NCBI GenBank assembly: GCA_016182965.1
Contig: JACPFM010000012.1
Coordinates: forward strand, 1 to 53,035
Direction: 5' to 3'
DNA: 53,035 bases
Source of the DNA: Deltaproteobacteria bacterium
GTDB taxonomy: Bacteria > Myxococcota_A > Polyangia > Polyangiales > JADJMO01
Positions 32,366 through 41,587 of this stretch are shown here, piece after piece. Each line of letters starts with the position of its first letter. Positions within the stretch are counted from its first letter, which is position 1. The position numbers were made by a program, and so were the translations under genes. The notes under the pieces are model-generated. The model did not search any database. It was not told where the DNA came from and worked only from the letters and a program-made list of their open reading frames with translations.

Positions 32366-33433
32366 ATGCGGCGGACCATGCGTCTCGCCCCGCTGCTCGT
32401 CCTTGCCGCGCTCGGCCTCGGCGTCGCGTGCAACGAGAAGGCCGTGCAGAAGGCGCCCGACGCCGCCGCCGCGCCCGGCGGGCTCACGCCGGAGCAGGCG
32501 CAGAAGCCGCTCGCGAAGGTCGGCGACAAGGTGATCACGCTCGGCGATTTCGCGCAGGCCCTCGCCGACATGCCCGAGTACGAGCGGCTGCGCTACCAGG
32601 GCATCGAGCGTCGCAAGGAGCTGCTCCGCGCGATGATCGACATGCACCTGCTCGCCGACGAGGCGAAGAAGCAGGGGCTCGACAAGGACCCGCTCGTCTC
32701 CGAGGAGGTCCGGCAGATCCTCGTCGCGTGGATGCGCGGCAAGCTCCTCGAGGGGCTCCCCACGCCGGCGCAGCTGCCCGAGGCCGAGCTGCGTACGTTC
32801 TACGACGCGCACGTCGGCGAGTACCGCGAGCCCGAGCGCCGGCGCGTCGCGCAGATCGTCGTCAAGGACGAGGCCACCGCCAAGAAGGTCTTCGACGAGA
32901 CCAAGGGCATCACGCCCACGCAGTGGGGCGCTCTCGTGAAGAAGTACTCCGACGACAAGCCCGGTCCGACCGAGGCGCCCGAGACCGCGGGCGACGTCGG
33001 CTTCCTCACCGCGCCGTCCGACACGCACGCGCAGCCGAGCCCCAAGGCGACGGCGGAGGTGCGCACGGCGGCCTTCGCGCTGCCGAGCGTCGGGGCGATC
33101 TCGCCGCCCTTCAAGGACGTCAACGGCTGGCACGTCATCCGCCTCGTCGCGAAGAACGAGGCGCGCGATCAGTCCTTCGCCGACGTCGAGCGCAGCATCC
33201 GCGTCCGCGTGCTCCAAGAGAAGCGCGCCGCCTTGGAGAAGGCGCTCCTCGAGGAGATGAAGAAGACGGTGAAGGTCGAGATCGACGAGGCGACCCTCGC
33301 CGCGATCGCGAACGAGCTCGCCTTGCCGCCGGCGGTGTCGGGCTCGGCCACGGCGGTGCCGCTGCCGACCGCCTCCGCGGCGCCGGTGCCGTCCGCCTCC
33401 GCGGCGCCGTCCGCGTCCGGGCCGAAGAAGTGA
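32366..33433 (+). CDS. Parvulin-type peptidyl-prolyl isomerase lipoprotein
   Basis: The protein has 355 residues from ATG 32366 (alternative 32378). The lipobox LGVAC (Cys at about residue 22) predicts an outer-membrane-anchored periplasmic chaperone. A SurA/PpiD-like helical N-domain (about 40-150: KVGDKVITLGDFAQALADMP, RKELLRAMIDMHLLADEA) precedes a parvulin domain (about 155-265). That domain has RRVAQIVVKDEATAKKVFDE, a glycine-containing GDVGFLTAP and the closing VGAISPPFKDVNGWHVIRL. A basic helix and a Ser/Ala/Pro-rich tail end the protein. It would assist folding of exported proteins. The stop is 6 bp from that of the opposing histidine kinase gene. Confidence 0.9.
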   Translation: MRRTMRLAPLLVLAALGLGVACNEKAVQKAPDAAAAPGGLTPEQAQKPLAKVGDKVITLGDFAQALADMPEYERLRYQGIERRKELLRAMIDMHLLADEAKKQGLDKDPLVSEEVRQILVAWMRGKLLEGLPTPAQLPEAELRTFYDAHVGEYREPERRRVAQIVVKDEATAKKVFDETKGITPTQWGALVKKYSDDKPGPTEAPETAGDVGFLTAPSDTHAQPSPKATAEVRTAAFALPSVGAISPPFKDVNGWHVIRLVAKNEARDQSFADVERSIRVRVLQEKRAALEKALLEEMKKTVKVEIDEATLAAIANELALPPAVSGSATAVPLPTASAAPVPSASAAPSASGPKK

Positions 33434-33439
33434 TCTCGC

Positions 33440-34855
33440 TCACGTCACGGGTGGATCGGTCGTTCGCCTCGGCAGCTCGACGGTGAACGTCGAGCCGGCG
33501 CCGGGCTCGCTCTCGACGCGGATCACGCCGCGGTGCGCGGCGACGATTTGATTGGTGATGTACAGGCCGAGCCCGAGACCGGCGTAGTGTCGCCCGGACA
33601 CCGCGCGCTCGTAGCGACCGAAGATCCGCTCCACGTCCTCCCGGGCGATGCCGATCCCGCGATCGCGCACCACCAGGCGCCCGCGTGCGGCGTCGCCCTC
33701 GACCTTGATCGCGATCGGCTTCTCGCGGCCGTACTTCAGCGCGTTGGACACGAGGTTGGTGACGACCTGCTCGAGGCGGAACGGATCCCAATCGCCGACC
33801 ACCGGACCGGCCGCGTCGACGTCGATCGCGCTGCCGCACCGCCGCGCCTCGTCGTCGAAGCGCGCGGCGACCTCGCGCACCAGGGTGGCGAGGTCGACCT
33901 CGGAGCGCTCGATCGTGAGGCGCCCCGAGGCGATGCGCGACACGTCGAGCAGGTTGCCGATCAGGTGATCGAGCCGCTGCAGGTGACGGACGATGGCGCG
34001 CACGGCCTTGCGCGCGTTCTCCGGCATGTCCGCCGCCTTGCGCTCGAGGCCCTGCACCTGCAGCCACAGCGCGGTGAGGGGCGTCTTCAGCTCGTGCGAA
34101 GCGATGGACATGAACTCGTCGCGCACCTGGATCGCCCGGCGCGCGTCGTTCTGCCGCCGCGCGAGCTCCTCCACCATCCGGTTGAACGAGCCGCCGAGCA
34201 CGCCGATCTCGTCGGCGTCGCTCGCCGCGGCGCGCACCGAGTAGTCCTCCTTCTCGGCGATCGAACGCGCGATGGAGGCCAGGTGCAGGATGCGCCGCGA
34301 CACGAGCCGCTCGAGCGCCATGACGACCGCGACCGAGCTCCCCACGACGCCGAGGGCGAGGAGCCCGATGCCCCACAGGAAGCTGCGGATGCGTCGCTCG
34401 AGCGGCGTGGTGGCGGTGCGCAGGTACAGCGTGCCATAGCGCACGTCGCCGAAGACCACCGGGTGGAACACGTCGATGTGATCTTCCTTGACGTCGACCG
34501 CGGATCCCGTGGTCGGCGCGATCGTCCGGGGGAACGCCGCCTCGGCGAGATCCGGGACGCGGTGGATCGTGAACATGCGGCCCTTGATGTCGTAGAGCGC
34601 CGCGCCCTCGACCTGCTCGAGCCGGCCGAGCTTGCCGATCGTCTTCTCGGCCGCGTCGCGGTCGTCGAACGCGAGGTCGGCCGCGCTGTACTCGGCGACC
34701 GTCGACGCGACCAGCGTGCTGCGCGCCACCATGTCCCTGCGGATGTCTCGGACGTCCCTCACCGCCACGGCGGCCACCCCGCCGAGCGGGACCAGCGCGC
34801 CGAGGCCGACCAACAGGATCAGCTTGGTGCGAATCGAGGTCGCCACGAGCTTCAT
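33440..34855 (-). CDS. Sensor histidine kinase with CHASE8-like periplasmic domain
   Basis: The protein has 471 residues from ATG 34855. Two membrane helices (about 10-32 and 158-180) bracket a CHASE8-like periplasmic domain (about 35-150: ARSTLVASTVAEYSAADLAF, AALYDIKGRMF), the type found in YfiN. A HAMP domain (about 181-235), HisKA with phospho-acceptor His254 (SIASHELKTPL) and an HATPase domain follow (N-box NLVSNALKYG, RDRGIGI, GLGLGLYI). No receiver domain is fused and no response regulator is adjacent. The start overlaps the stop of the YfiR-like gene (ATGA). In the Pseudomonas system YfiR holds the CHASE8 domain of a cyclase. Here a kinase would take the cyclase's place, by inference. 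Confidence 0.9.
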   Translation of the reverse strand: MKLVATSIRTKLILLVGLGALVPLGGVAAVAVRDVRDIRRDMVARSTLVASTVAEYSAADLAFDDRDAAEKTIGKLGRLEQVEGAALYDIKGRMFTIHRVPDLAEAAFPRTIAPTTGSAVDVKEDHIDVFHPVVFGDVRYGTLYLRTATTPLERRIRSFLWGIGLLALGVVGSSVAVVMALERLVSRRILHLASIARSIAEKEDYSVRAAASDADEIGVLGGSFNRMVEELARRQNDARRAIQVRDEFMSIASHELKTPLTALWLQVQGLERKAADMPENARKAVRAIVRHLQRLDHLIGNLLDVSRIASGRLTIERSEVDLATLVREVAARFDDEARRCGSAIDVDAAGPVVGDWDPFRLEQVVTNLVSNALKYGREKPIAIKVEGDAARGRLVVRDRGIGIAREDVERIFGRYERAVSGRHYAGLGLGLYITNQIVAAHRGVIRVESEPGAGSTFTVELPRRTTDPPVT

Positions 34856-35448
34856 GGCCCCCACAAGCTCACCGTCTTGCCGAGCTTCAGCAGCTTGGCC
34901 GAGCACTGCAGCCCGCTCTTCTTCGTCTCCGCGGCGTTGACCTCGAAGCGCACGTACCCGCCTTGCAGGTAGAAGTTGAGGAGCACGCCGCGGGCCGCGA
35001 ACCCCGCGCTGTCGCCGATGGTCAGGATGGGGCGACCGGAGGTGACGGCCAGGTAGTCCGCGAGCTTGCCGCCCTCCGTCGGCCCGATGAACACCAGGTG
35101 GCAGCCGTCGACCTCCTTCGGCTGCGCCACCCGACGGAACGTCGCCTTCCGACCCTTGATGGCGCGCTCCTTCGCGAGCTTCTCGAGGTGCGGCGCGATC
35201 GGCGACTGGCCGGCCAGGCAGACGACGAACGTCGCCGCGGGGCTCCCGAAGGACGCCGCCGGCCACTCGATGAACCGCGTGAATCGCTCGACGAACTCGG
35301 CCTTCACCTCGTACTCGAGCTCCTCGGCGCGCGCCGGGCTCGGCGCCGCCATCGCGAAGGCGAGCCCGACCAGGACGCGCTGCGCCCGGACCGTGGCTCG
35401 TCGTCGTGTGGCGCTGTGGCCGATCATCGCTGCCGTCGATCCTTCCAT
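34852..35448 (-). CDS. YfiR-like (DUF4154) periplasmic protein
   Basis: The protein has 198 residues from ATG 35448 (alternative 35427), with a signal peptide ending AAPSPARAEE. The family pattern is clear: YEVKAEFVERFTRFIEWPA, VVCLAGQSPIAPHLEKL, KGRKATFRRVAQPKEVDGCH, LVFIG, ILTIGDSAGFAARGVLLNFY and FEVNAAETKKSGLQCSAKLL. YfiR is a periplasmic inhibitor that releases an inner-membrane partner in response to redox or envelope stress. The two cysteines here (about residues 78 and 184, plus one in DGCH) could provide similar redox control. It lies between a TonB receptor and a kinase gene, with which it overlaps by 4 bp. Confidence 0.88.
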   Translation of the reverse strand: MEGSTAAMIGHSATRRRATVRAQRVLVGLAFAMAAPSPARAEELEYEVKAEFVERFTRFIEWPAASFGSPAATFVVCLAGQSPIAPHLEKLAKERAIKGRKATFRRVAQPKEVDGCHLVFIGPTEGGKLADYLAVTSGRPILTIGDSAGFAARGVLLNFYLQGGYVRFEVNAAETKKSGLQCSAKLLKLGKTVSLWGP

Positions 35449-35451
35449 CTG

Positions 35452-37494
35452 TCACTCGAACGGGCGCGTGTAGGTCAATCGGGTGATCCACTCGCGCGTC
35501 GCACCGGGCAGCGGCGCGTGGCGCGAGTCGTGCGGCTGCAGGAACCGCAGCCGCTGATCGAGCGCGTTGAAGACGCCGGCGCCGAGCTCGAGCCCGTCGA
35601 CGAGGAGGTCTGCGTACGCGACGAAGAGGTTGAGGAGGAGCGTCGGATCCTCGCGCCCGACCCGCGGCTGCCCGAGGGGATCCAGATCGAGCGTGCCGTA
35701 GCGCGGTCCGAGCCAGATGGCCGAGGGGCTGACGATGAGGTGCTTCCAGAGCCGCGCGCTCGACTCCAAGGTGACCTTGTGCTTGGGGAACGCGCGCAGC
35801 ACGTCGTCGCGCCCCGGCACCGCGTACGCCGCGACCTCGTTCTTCCCGCTCGCGTCGTAGAACGAGTACCGGAGGGTCGCCCAGCCCCACGTCGTCTTGA
35901 AGCGCGCCTCGGCCTCGACGCCCCGGGTGCCGGTCTTCCCCGCGTTGACGTAGCTCTCGGTGCCGCCGACGGGCACGACGTACACGATGGGATCCCGGAT
36001 GGTGATGTCGAAGGCGTTGGCACCCAGCGACACGTGGTTGCCGAGCTGATAGCTCGTCTCCGCCTCCCAGACGGTCGTCCGCTCCGGCCCGATGTCCGGG
36101 TTGAGCGCGAAGTTCTCGTGTCCGGGCGCCTTGAACGCCTGGCTGAAGAGGAGCTTCGCGTTGAATCGACCGAACGTCCGCGTGATCCCGGCGCGCGGGA
36201 CCAGCGCGTTGCCGAACCGTGTGTTGTGCTCGAACCGCGCGCCGAGCGAGACGTTGGCGATCCAGTGCTGCACCAACGCTTGCGAGAAGGCGGCGATGGT
36301 CCAGAACGGGTCGCCGACCGGTCGCTGCAGCCCCACGCCGACGTTCGCGCGGTCGTTGAGCCAGGCCCTGTCATGGTAGGTCTCCACGCCCCCGAGGAGC
36401 GTCAGGTTGCGCGTGGCGTTCCAGCTCAGCGTGGTGCCGGCGATCCAGCGCTCGGCGGTCTTGTCGTAGTACAGGGGGCGTCCGACGAGCGTGTCGCGCA
36501 CGCGCCACGGGCGCTGGCGCTTCCATGCGACGCGTGGTGTCGCCGTCACGCCCTCGCCGAGCTGCGCCGCGTACTTGACCTCGAAGTGCAGACCGAAGAA
36601 GTCCTGGTCGACCGGCGCGGGCAGGCTCTGATCGAACGCGTCGCGCGTGGTCATCCGGAGCGTGTCGGCGATGAAGCGCACGCTGAGACCCTTCCAGGTC
36701 GCACCGAAGTTCAGGAGCAGCGGGTCGAGCCTGCCGGCGTCGGTCAGTCGGTACTCGTTGCCGTAGAGGTCTCGGTAGCGCGCGCCGCTTCGATGACCCT
36801 GGCCGGCGTACGCGGCGAACGAGACGCCGAGGTCGCCGAGCGACTTGAACACGTGCCCCGCGGCCACGTTGAGGCTGCGACGCCCGAGGGTGCGGCCCTG
36901 TTGGCCGTAGTAGCCGGACGCGGAGACGCCATCGAGATCGCGCGCGCCGCGGGTGACGATGTTGATGACCGCGAGCTCCGCGTTGCCGCCGTAGACCACG
37001 GAGCCCGGTCCGCGGATGATCTCGATCTTCTGGATCTGCTCGATCGGGAAGTGGTTGCCGAACTGCGTGGTCAGGTACAGCGTCTCGTGCATCTCCTGGC
37101 CGTCCAGCAGGACCAGGACCTTGCCCTCGTGTCCCCAGTTGCCGCGGAAGCCCACGCCGACCGAGTTCTGGACGTCGACGCCGAACGCGAACCCGGGCAC
37201 GAGGCTCAGTACGTCGATCAGATCGCGCGCGCCCGAGCGGATGACCTCCTCGCGGGTGATGACGGTGACGACGCCCGGCGTCTCACGGAGCGGCTGCGGG
37301 GCCTTGGTCGGCGCGACCACCTCGATGTTCATCAGGTCGTCGAGCGACAGCTCCTGCAGGTCCTTCGGTCGCTCGGGGGGAGCCACGTTCGGGTCGTCCG
37401 CCCGCGCCTCGCGCGACGTGGCCACCAGGCATGCGACCGCCGCGCTCGCGAGCAGGCGAGCGGTCACGCGCGCATGCGCTCCGCGTCGTGTCAC
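35452..37494 (-). CDS. TonB-dependent outer-membrane receptor
   Basis: The protein has 680 residues from GTG 37494, with a second GTG at 37467 just before the hydrophobic signal sequence. After the signal peptide (ending REARADD) comes LQELSLDDLMNIEVV, a segment common before the plug, then the plug domain (TPGVVTVITREEVIRSGARDL is split here as TPGVVTVITREEVIRSG and ARDLIDVLSLVPGF; IEIIRGPGSVVYGGNAELAVIN). A 22-strand-type barrel ends in aromatic TYTRPFE. The subclass resembles CirA/FepA/BtuB-like receptors, but the ligand cannot be read. It is followed 3 bp downstream by a YfiR-like protein and a histidine kinase, suggesting that the receptor signals as well as, or instead of, importing. 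Confidence 0.93.
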   Translation of the reverse strand: MTRRGAHARVTARLLASAAVACLVATSREARADDPNVAPPERPKDLQELSLDDLMNIEVVAPTKAPQPLRETPGVVTVITREEVIRSGARDLIDVLSLVPGFAFGVDVQNSVGVGFRGNWGHEGKVLVLLDGQEMHETLYLTTQFGNHFPIEQIQKIEIIRGPGSVVYGGNAELAVINIVTRGARDLDGVSASGYYGQQGRTLGRRSLNVAAGHVFKSLGDLGVSFAAYAGQGHRSGARYRDLYGNEYRLTDAGRLDPLLLNFGATWKGLSVRFIADTLRMTTRDAFDQSLPAPVDQDFFGLHFEVKYAAQLGEGVTATPRVAWKRQRPWRVRDTLVGRPLYYDKTAERWIAGTTLSWNATRNLTLLGGVETYHDRAWLNDRANVGVGLQRPVGDPFWTIAAFSQALVQHWIANVSLGARFEHNTRFGNALVPRAGITRTFGRFNAKLLFSQAFKAPGHENFALNPDIGPERTTVWEAETSYQLGNHVSLGANAFDITIRDPIVYVVPVGGTESYVNAGKTGTRGVEAEARFKTTWGWATLRYSFYDASGKNEVAAYAVPGRDDVLRAFPKHKVTLESSARLWKHLIVSPSAIWLGPRYGTLDLDPLGQPRVGREDPTLLLNLFVAYADLLVDGLELGAGVFNALDQRLRFLQPHDSRHAPLPGATREWITRLTYTRPFE

Positions 37495-37672
37495 TGATGG
37501 TCGCTCCCAGTGACGAGGGATGTCCGGGCGCGGGGTCCGTGTTGCGTGCGGCCGCTGGTCTCGCGCTCGCGTGCAGGGACCGACGCTCGACGCCTGCGCG
37601 GCGAGCGCTACCGCAGCGGCCGATGGCGTGTCGCGTCCCTGAAACCCAGTGTCCGCGGGCTGACGGTGCCGG

Positions 37673-38461
37673 TCAGCGCCTCCACGCCTTCAGCGCCGCG
37701 TCCGCGGCCGCGAGGGCCTCGGCGACGAGCGACTTCTCGAACTCGTCGGTCGGCTGCATGGCGCGCGTGCGCGCGGCGAAGCGCTCGACCGACGCGACCG
37801 CGCTCGTCGCATTCAACGCGGTCAGCGCCTCGACGATCCGGGTCTCGACGAAGATCGGGTGGGTCGCCGCGTCGAGCGCGGCGACCAGGGGCGCGATCGC
37901 CGCGTCGGATTTCGTGCTCTCCAGCGCGTCGACGAGGATCGACACGTTGCCGCGCGCGTCGGGGGCGTTGCGCTTGCTCTCCTGCTTCAGCCACCGGTCG
38001 AGCGTGGCCACCGCCGCGCGCTTCTCCTTCTCGGGCGCGAGCGCGGCGAGCTTGCCGACGCCGTCGATCGCCGCGGCGGCGACGTAGCCGTTCTGCGTGA
38101 GGTCGATCTTCTGCAGCTCCGGCAGCGCCGAGAGGTCGCCGCGCGCGACCGCGGCCTCGATCTGCTCGCGGTGCTTGAACGGCTCGTACTGCGCGTCACC
38201 CGCCGCCGCGCTCACCGCGGTCCCCGCCGCGATGCTCGGCGCGGCGACCGCCGCGACGCTCGGCGCGGCGACCACCGCGATCGCGGTTTCGACCGGCGCC
38301 GTCGGTGCGCTCGGCGTCGCGCTCGCCACCGTCGCGGCGGTGACCACGGTGAGCGCGGTGGCGACCGGCGCGGCGGGCCGAGAGCCGCTCGGCGCGCGCA
38401 TCAACAGGACGATCACCACCAGCGCGACGGCCGCGCCGACGACGATCAAGAGCCCCTTCAT
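37673..38461 (-). CDS. Membrane-anchored HEAT-like repeat protein
   Basis: The protein has 262 residues from ATG 38461. It has one N-terminal membrane helix (LLIVVGAAVALVVIVLL, about residues 4-20), a long Ala/Val/Thr-rich low-complexity linker (about 25-90) and a helical domain of about 170 residues. Its pairs of helices (ALPELQKIDLTQNGYVAAAA, IAPLVAALDAATHPIFVETR, RIVEALTALNATSAVASVER) resemble HEAT/armadillo repeats used for protein binding. It is Cys-free. It starts 1 bp after the stop of the upstream lysozyme-like gene, so the two are likely cotranscribed. The function is unknown. Confidence 0.65.
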   Translation of the reverse strand: MKGLLIVVGAAVALVVIVLLMRAPSGSRPAAPVATALTVVTAATVASATPSAPTAPVETAIAVVAAPSVAAVAAPSIAAGTAVSAAAGDAQYEPFKHREQIEAAVARGDLSALPELQKIDLTQNGYVAAAAIDGVGKLAALAPEKEKRAAVATLDRWLKQESKRNAPDARGNVSILVDALESTKSDAAIAPLVAALDAATHPIFVETRIVEALTALNATSAVASVERFAARTRAMQPTDEFEKSLVAEALAAADAALKAWRR

Positions 38462-38462
38462 C

Positions 38463-39299
38463 TCAGCACCCAGCGTAGCCGCAGTACACGCCGCGCAGCG
38501 AGGACATGCTCTTGATCGGCTGGCCGTAGCGGCCAGGCGGGAGCGACGCCCACTCGTACGAGATCTTGTTCATCAGGTTGGCGAACTCGGTCGCGGTCAT
38601 CGCGCGATCGGCCGGCACCGTCCCCTTGCGCCACGCGATGAGGGTCATCGCGCCGCGGGTCTGGTTCTCGGGGCGGAAGTTCGGCAGGCCGAGGCCGTTC
38701 CACGTCGTGTTGAGGAACTGATAGCGGCCCGCGGCGCTCGAGCAGTACGCGCCCGAGCAGATGACCCGGTTCGGGTGACGGTTGCAGTCGCTGATCGTGC
38801 GGTAGGCGTAGAGGATGTTGTAGCCGTCGTAGCCGTGGCCCTTGGTGCCCTCGGCGTAGGCGATGGTGTCGAGGAGCGCCTTGCGCTTGGCGCTGACCAC
38901 GCCGACCGCGCGCGACGGCGAGCACGACTCGGCGCCCACCACGCCGCTGATCTTGTCGACGTAGACGCCGTACGACCAGCCGCTCTGGCCGTTGTGCTTG
39001 ATGTTGTACCAGCCGCTCTTCGGCGTCCCGCTGACGACGGTGACGAGCGCGCCGTCGGGGATGACGTGGAGGATGCGCGCGCCCGTCGACGGCGACGCGC
39101 GGAGGTTCAGGTTCGCGTTCGTGCGCAGCTGCTGGCCCGCCGAGAGGCTGCCGGTCACCGACTCCGCCTCGCGCGTGTCGTCGTCCTCCGGCTCCTGCAC
39201 GCCCACGAGCTCGTCTTCGCCGTCTCCGGCGGCGGTCGTGCAGCCGATGGCACCGAGGGCGAACGTGGCGATGACGAAGAGGTGAGCGATGCGGGTCAT
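38463..39299 (-). CDS. Secreted SH3b-muramidase lipoprotein
   Basis: The protein has 278 residues from ATG 39299, with signal peptide and lipobox GAIGC (Cys at about residue 20). A bacterial SH3 domain (about 57-115: TNANLNLRASPSTGARIL, GWYNIKHNGQSGWSYGVYV) precedes a lysozyme-like domain (about 135-265) resembling the lambda-endolysin/GH104 type. It has the catalytic-Glu motif IAYAEGT, AAGRYQFLNTTWNGLGLP and QTRGAMTLIAWRKG. Six or more cysteines in the catalytic part suggest disulfides. It probably cuts or remodels peptidoglycan, in the cell's own wall or in prey. The 250-bp region upstream is shared with the divergent membrane-protein gene and holds no further gene. Confidence 0.83.
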   Translation of the reverse strand: MTRIAHLFVIATFALGAIGCTTAAGDGEDELVGVQEPEDDDTREAESVTGSLSAGQQLRTNANLNLRASPSTGARILHVIPDGALVTVVSGTPKSGWYNIKHNGQSGWSYGVYVDKISGVVGAESCSPSRAVGVVSAKRKALLDTIAYAEGTKGHGYDGYNILYAYRTISDCNRHPNRVICSGAYCSSAAGRYQFLNTTWNGLGLPNFRPENQTRGAMTLIAWRKGTVPADRAMTATEFANLMNKISYEWASLPPGRYGQPIKSMSSLRGVYCGYAGC

Positions 39300-39549
39300 G
39301 CGACGCCGCTAGTTCAATGTTCGTACCGCGCGGGCGCGACGAAATCAGAGGGGAATTCTCGGTCTGTCGCACATGCTCGCACCGCGCGAGTGGCGTATCG
39401 GGTTTATGACAGGCTCCACGCGCGCGCGACGGGCCACGAGGTCGTCAGAGGTGCGCAACCTTCTCCGGCGGGTAGGCGTGCGCGTCGACGAGCGCGTTCA
39501 CGGGACGGAAGCCGCGCTCGACGACCCGAATTCGTGATCTGCTGGCCGC

Positions 39550-41094
39550 ATGTCTGCGGGCCCGACACCGATCGCGATACGCGTAGGCAACGTGGTGACC
39601 ACGCTCCTCTCGACCGGTCTGACCGTGTTCGGGCTGTCGCTGGGCGCGCATTGGGTCGAGGTGCTCCGCACCGCGCCCCACCCCACGCCTCCATCGCAGG
39701 ACGACGGGCCGGTGCGCGCGCTTGCCACGTTCCACCCCCAGGGGCAGTGGCCGGTGCCCCCCTGCTTGTTCAGGTGGAAGAAGGGAAAGAACACCGTCAC
39801 CACGCACCTCAGCGGCGACAACCGCGTCGAGCTGGAGGACGGCCGCTCGCTCGTGCTGTCGGAGCAGCAGAAGATCGAGTTCCTCGCGGCCGAGGAGCCG
39901 CAGAACCCGCAGGGTGCGAGCGAGGTCGCCGATCGCTACTGGAAGCACGGCCACGGGGGCCTGCAGACCTCCTCCCGGGTGTGCCTCGGCGAGACCGAGA
40001 AGGTGTGGGTCGAAGGTTGCGTGAGGGCGGGGCAGCTCGAGAGGTGCGCGGGCAAAGACACCGTTCTCCTCACGCCGGGCGGCGCCTCGGCGCGTCGGAG
40101 CTTCCTCCTCGCACGCGCGCACGGCGCGATCGGCGTCGTGCTCGTCGCCGTGGCGCTGTGGGCCGGCGTGGTGCACGTGAGCTTCCGCATGTCGCGCAGC
40201 TCGCTCGAGGATCTGGCGCGGCGGCGCGGACAGCTGAAGTCGATCGCGCCCAGCGTCGTCGCGGGCGTCGCCGGGGTCGGCACGCTGTTCACCGCCGCGA
40301 CGTGGGGCGGCTTCCACGGTCCGTGGTCTACGTTCGGCGTCGCGGTGGTGTTCGTGTGCGCCATGCTGCTCGCGAGCCTCGGCCGGCTGCGCGTCCTCGG
40401 CGCGGCGCGCCGGTTCGTCGCCGACACCCGGACCTCGTCCTTGCACGCGCCCGACGCGGGCGTGTCGGAGCTCGCGGCTCGCGTGGCGAACGACGCGTCG
40501 CCGATCGAAGGGTTCGAGCAGGGCCGAAGGCATGCGTTCGTGCAGTTCGTCGTGCGCGAGACCTTCATGACCATCAAGAACAACAAGGCGACGACCGACA
40601 CGCGTGAGGTCGCTAGGGGCATGTTCCCGCCGCACGTTCCGATCGAGGACGCGTCCGGGCGCGGGATGCTCGAGCTGGCCCGCTGCTCCGTCGACGTCGA
40701 AGGGGCACCGCCGACGATCCCGCTCGACTGGCAGCCGCCGTGGTTCGCCGCCCTCGTCGGCGAGCTCCCGCGGTCGCCCGGGCACCAGCGCTTCGCGGTT
40801 GAATGGGTCGCCATCGATCCCGGCGATCCGCTGCTCATCTACGGCGGCGTCGAGCGCGTCTCGCCGGAGAAGGTCGGCGCGCCGATGACCGCCGAGTACC
40901 GCGGCGATCCGCAGGTCCCCGTCGTCCGAGGAAAGGACGAGTCGCCGGCGATCGTCCACGTCGGCGACGAGGCGACGCTGCTCCGCGGGATCGATCGCGA
41001 ACGGCGCGCGCGGATGGTCTCGATCGCGCTGATCGTCGCCGGGCTGGTCGGCGGCGCCGCCGCGTTCGTTTGGGCGCTGCGCCTTCCCGAGTGA
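39550..41094 (+). CDS. Predicted membrane protein of unknown function
   Basis: The protein has 514 residues from ATG 39550. An N-terminal helix (VVTTLLSTGLTVFGLSLGAHWV) precedes a soluble domain of about 145 residues with three cysteines (PPCLFRWKKGKN, RVCLGETEKVWVEGCV) and DNRVELEDGRSLVL. Three more helices follow (AHGAIGVVLVAVALWAGVVHV, SIAPSVVAGVAGVGTLFTAA, FGVAVVFVCAMLLASLGRL). A second soluble domain (about 290-485) contains VQFVVRETFMTIKNNK and FAVEWVAIDPGDPLLIYGGVE, which faintly recalls GIDE-domain membrane proteins. A C-terminal helix ends it. The two-headed topology suggests an envelope sensor or assembly protein. No catalytic motif is assigned. Confidence 0.6.
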   Translation: MSAGPTPIAIRVGNVVTTLLSTGLTVFGLSLGAHWVEVLRTAPHPTPPSQDDGPVRALATFHPQGQWPVPPCLFRWKKGKNTVTTHLSGDNRVELEDGRSLVLSEQQKIEFLAAEEPQNPQGASEVADRYWKHGHGGLQTSSRVCLGETEKVWVEGCVRAGQLERCAGKDTVLLTPGGASARRSFLLARAHGAIGVVLVAVALWAGVVHVSFRMSRSSLEDLARRRGQLKSIAPSVVAGVAGVGTLFTAATWGGFHGPWSTFGVAVVFVCAMLLASLGRLRVLGAARRFVADTRTSSLHAPDAGVSELAARVANDASPIEGFEQGRRHAFVQFVVRETFMTIKNNKATTDTREVARGMFPPHVPIEDASGRGMLELARCSVDVEGAPPTIPLDWQPPWFAALVGELPRSPGHQRFAVEWVAIDPGDPLLIYGGVERVSPEKVGAPMTAEYRGDPQVPVVRGKDESPAIVHVGDEATLLRGIDRERRARMVSIALIVAGLVGGAAAFVWALRLPE

Positions 41095-41146
41095 GCCGCC
41101 GAAGGCCCTTGCGGCCCGCCGCGAGGACGACGACGAACCCCGGACG

Positions 41147-41587
41147 ATGGCCCTCGGCATGCCCTGGCGCTCGGTCCAGCACGTCTACTTCGACGACCTC
41201 GACGCGCTGAACATCCTCCACAACATGCGCTACCTGCTGTTCATGGAGCGGGCGCGCGGCGAGCTCTTCAACGCGCTCGGCTTCCGCTGGCAGGACGACT
41301 TCGTCCACAACCCCGACAAGTACCACGTGGTCGCTGCGCACGAGATCAAGTACCTCGCGCCGGTGCGCGGCGAGGGCGAGGTCGCCGTCGAGATCGCGCC
41401 CACGCACCTCGGCACCTCGAGCCTCGTCTTGCACGCGACGGTCGAGTCGCTCGACGGCAAGCACCTCTACGCCGACGGCACGACCCGCCTCGTGCGCCTC
41501 GATCCGGACACCAACAAGCCGTGCCCCTGGTCGCAGCCGTTCCGCGACAAGCTGCAGAAACTCGTGCGGCAGACGTCCGGCACCTAG
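41147..41587 (+). CDS. Acyl-CoA thioesterase, 4HBT hotdog family
   Basis: The protein has 146 residues from ATG 41147. It is a hotdog-fold thioesterase of the YbgC/4-hydroxybenzoyl-CoA type. The hallmark is VYFDDLDALNILHNMRYLLFMERARGE, read here as VYFDDLDALNILHN then MRYLLFMERARGE, with the catalytic Asp in the first segment. HEIKYLAPVRGEGEVAVEI and the terminal strand GTTRLVRLDPD follow. Such enzymes hydrolyse short or aromatic acyl-CoA esters in the cytoplasm. The last codons run into an inserted palindromic element: the stop codon TAG (41585-41587) lies inside the element's terminal CTAG, so the C-terminus may have been redefined by the insertion. Confidence 0.88.
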   Translation: MALGMPWRSVQHVYFDDLDALNILHNMRYLLFMERARGELFNALGFRWQDDFVHNPDKYHVVAAHEIKYLAPVRGEGEVAVEIAPTHLGTSSLVLHATVESLDGKHLYADGTTRLVRLDPDTNKPCPWSQPFRDKLQKLVRQTSGT

